From the NCBI GenBank assembly GCA_025352865.1, contig JANXSB010000112.1, positions 1-6,630 on the forward strand: a stretch of DNA of 6,630 bases. The letters run 5' to 3'. The notes beneath the pieces are model-generated. The model was not told the DNA's origin, searched no databases, and saw only the letters and a program-made list of their open reading frames with translations. The stretch's first letter is position 1, and every line of letters starts with the position of its first letter. Position numbers and translations under genes: made by a program. Below, piece after piece: positions 5,793 to 6,630 of the stretch. This DNA comes from Chthoniobacter sp. (GTDB lineage: Bacteria; Verrucomicrobiota; Verrucomicrobiia; Chthoniobacterales; Chthoniobacteraceae).

Positions 5793-6630
5793 ATGCCTCA
5801 AATCCGCGTTCTCTCCGGCTTCCAGCAGGGCCACGTCTATCCCGTCGCCGACAGCAAGATGGTCATCGGTCGCGATCCGAAAAGCGACATTCCGCTCGCC
5901 GTCGATTCGCCGGCCTCTCGCCAGCACGCCGCGCTTTATCCCGACAGCGAAGGCTGGCGCATCCAGGATCTCGGCAGCACCAATGGCACGCTGCTCAACG
6001 ACGAACGGATTTCCGACGGCCCCATCGCGGTCGGTGATCGCATCGTCATTGGCGATGCCTCATTCCTTTTTGAAGACGACGGCGTGGAAGCCTACGCCGA
6101 GGAGGAAGCGCCCGTCGCGCCGGCGTCCGCGCCTGTGCCCGTGAGGGTTCCCGAGCAGATGCGGGAAAATCCCGCCATCCAAGCCATCGTCACGCAGATG
6201 CGCCAGCGCACCGATGTCATCATGTCGGAAATCGGCAAAGCGATCATCGGGCAGAAGGACATCATCGGCGACGTGCTCTGCGCGATCATCGCGCGCGGGC
6301 ATGTGCTGCTCATCGGCATGCCCGGCCTGGCGAAGACCATGCTCGTCCGCACGATTTCCGAAGTGCTCGATTTGCAGTTCAAGCGCATCCAATTCACGCC
6401 CGATCTCATGCCGTCGGACATCACCGGCACGGACATTCTCGAAGTGGACGACAACACCGGGAAGAAGGAATACCGCTTCATCAAAGGCCCGCTCTTCACC
6501 CAGATGCTCCTCGCAGACGAAATCAACCGCACCCCGCCAAAGACCCAGGCCGCACTGCTCGAAGCGATGCAGGAATACCGCGTCACCGCCGCCGGCGAGA
6601 CGCACACGCTGGCCCCGCCGTTTTTCGTGC
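5793..6630 (+). CDS. FHA domain fused to MoxR-family AAA+ ATPase (3' partial)
   Basis: ATG 5793 lies 17 bp after the previous stop, and 279 codons are visible before the window ends. Residues 1-95 form an FHA domain, with GRD at 26-28, SRQH at 42-45 and 'LGSTNGTLLN' at 60-69. These are the conserved positions of a phosphothreonine-binding loop set. An acidic, Ala/Pro-rich linker (98-120) follows. The MoxR ATPase begins near 125, with 'AIIGQKDII' (150-158), Walker A GMPGLAKT (175-182), the MoxR signature 'RIQFTPDLMPSDITGTD' (198-214) and Walker B 'LLADEINR' (239-246) followed by 'PPKTQAALLEAMQE'. Sensor and lid regions are beyond the edge. MoxR ATPases are cytoplasmic, chaperone-like partners of VWA proteins. 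The FHA part suggests control or docking through Ser/Thr phosphorylation. Both domain calls are strong; the physiological role is inferred. Confidence 0.95.
   Translation, partial: MPQIRVLSGFQQGHVYPVADSKMVIGRDPKSDIPLAVDSPASRQHAALYPDSEGWRIQDLGSTNGTLLNDERISDGPIAVGDRIVIGDASFLFEDDGVEAYAEEEAPVAPASAPVPVRVPEQMRENPAIQAIVTQMRQRTDVIMSEIGKAIIGQKDIIGDVLCAIIARGHVLLIGMPGLAKTMLVRTISEVLDLQFKRIQFTPDLMPSDITGTDILEVDDNTGKKEYRFIKGPLFTQMLLADEINRTPPKTQAALLEAMQEYRVTAAGETHTLAPPFFV

Noticed and set aside
6060..6607. Overlapping minus-strand open frames opposite the MoxR core
   Set aside because: The plus strand encodes perfect Walker A, Walker B and MoxR signature motifs, so these are shadows.

Overview
The window looks like a bacterial chromosome with high GC content. 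It carries four tightly packed genes on the plus strand, most likely one operon. The protein types suggest a member of the Planctomycetota-Verrucomicrobiota-Chlamydiota group, and Verrucomicrobiota is my best guess. These types are a very large envelope protein resembling the DUF4175 family, a secreted domain-and-TPR protein, and a MoxR-type AAA+ ATPase. The dispersed-looking palindromic repeat fits that guess. The assignment is inference from family knowledge and repeat style, since no 16S or other marker gene is present.

Layout: (1) 2-2878 is the 3' part of a gene whose start lies upstream. Its product has beta-rich Ig-like segments, then a long helical/coiled-coil body, a Gly/Asn/Gln-rich linker and a short conserved-looking C-terminal tail. 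(2) 2875-5046 overlaps gene 1 by ATGA and encodes an exported protein with DUF2341-like, PA14-like, PKD-like and TPR-like parts. A 136-bp imperfect inverted repeat (2893-3028) sits inside its first codons, in frame, between the start codon and the signal-peptide core. (3) 5086-5775 encodes a small secreted protein with a possible beta-sandwich (carboxypeptidase-regulatory-like) segment. (4) 5793 to the window end encodes an FHA domain fused to a MoxR-family AAA+ ATPase. It is cut by the window edge after Walker B.

How they may work together: MoxR ATPases usually act as chaperone-like partners of VWA, DUF58 or Bat-type proteins and are encoded beside them. Here three envelope or exported proteins precede the ATPase. 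The FHA domain suggests that a phosphothreonine signal from a Ser/Thr kinase could control or localise it. DUF58/VWA/Bat genes would be expected just outside the window, but none is visible here.

The strongest unusual signal is the repeat inside the 5' end of gene 2. Removing 141 nt restores an ordinary short signal peptide, which suggests a repeat insertion that kept the reading frame. No tRNA, rRNA, CRISPR array, transposase or convincing terminator was seen, and there is no gene-free stretch above 40 bp.
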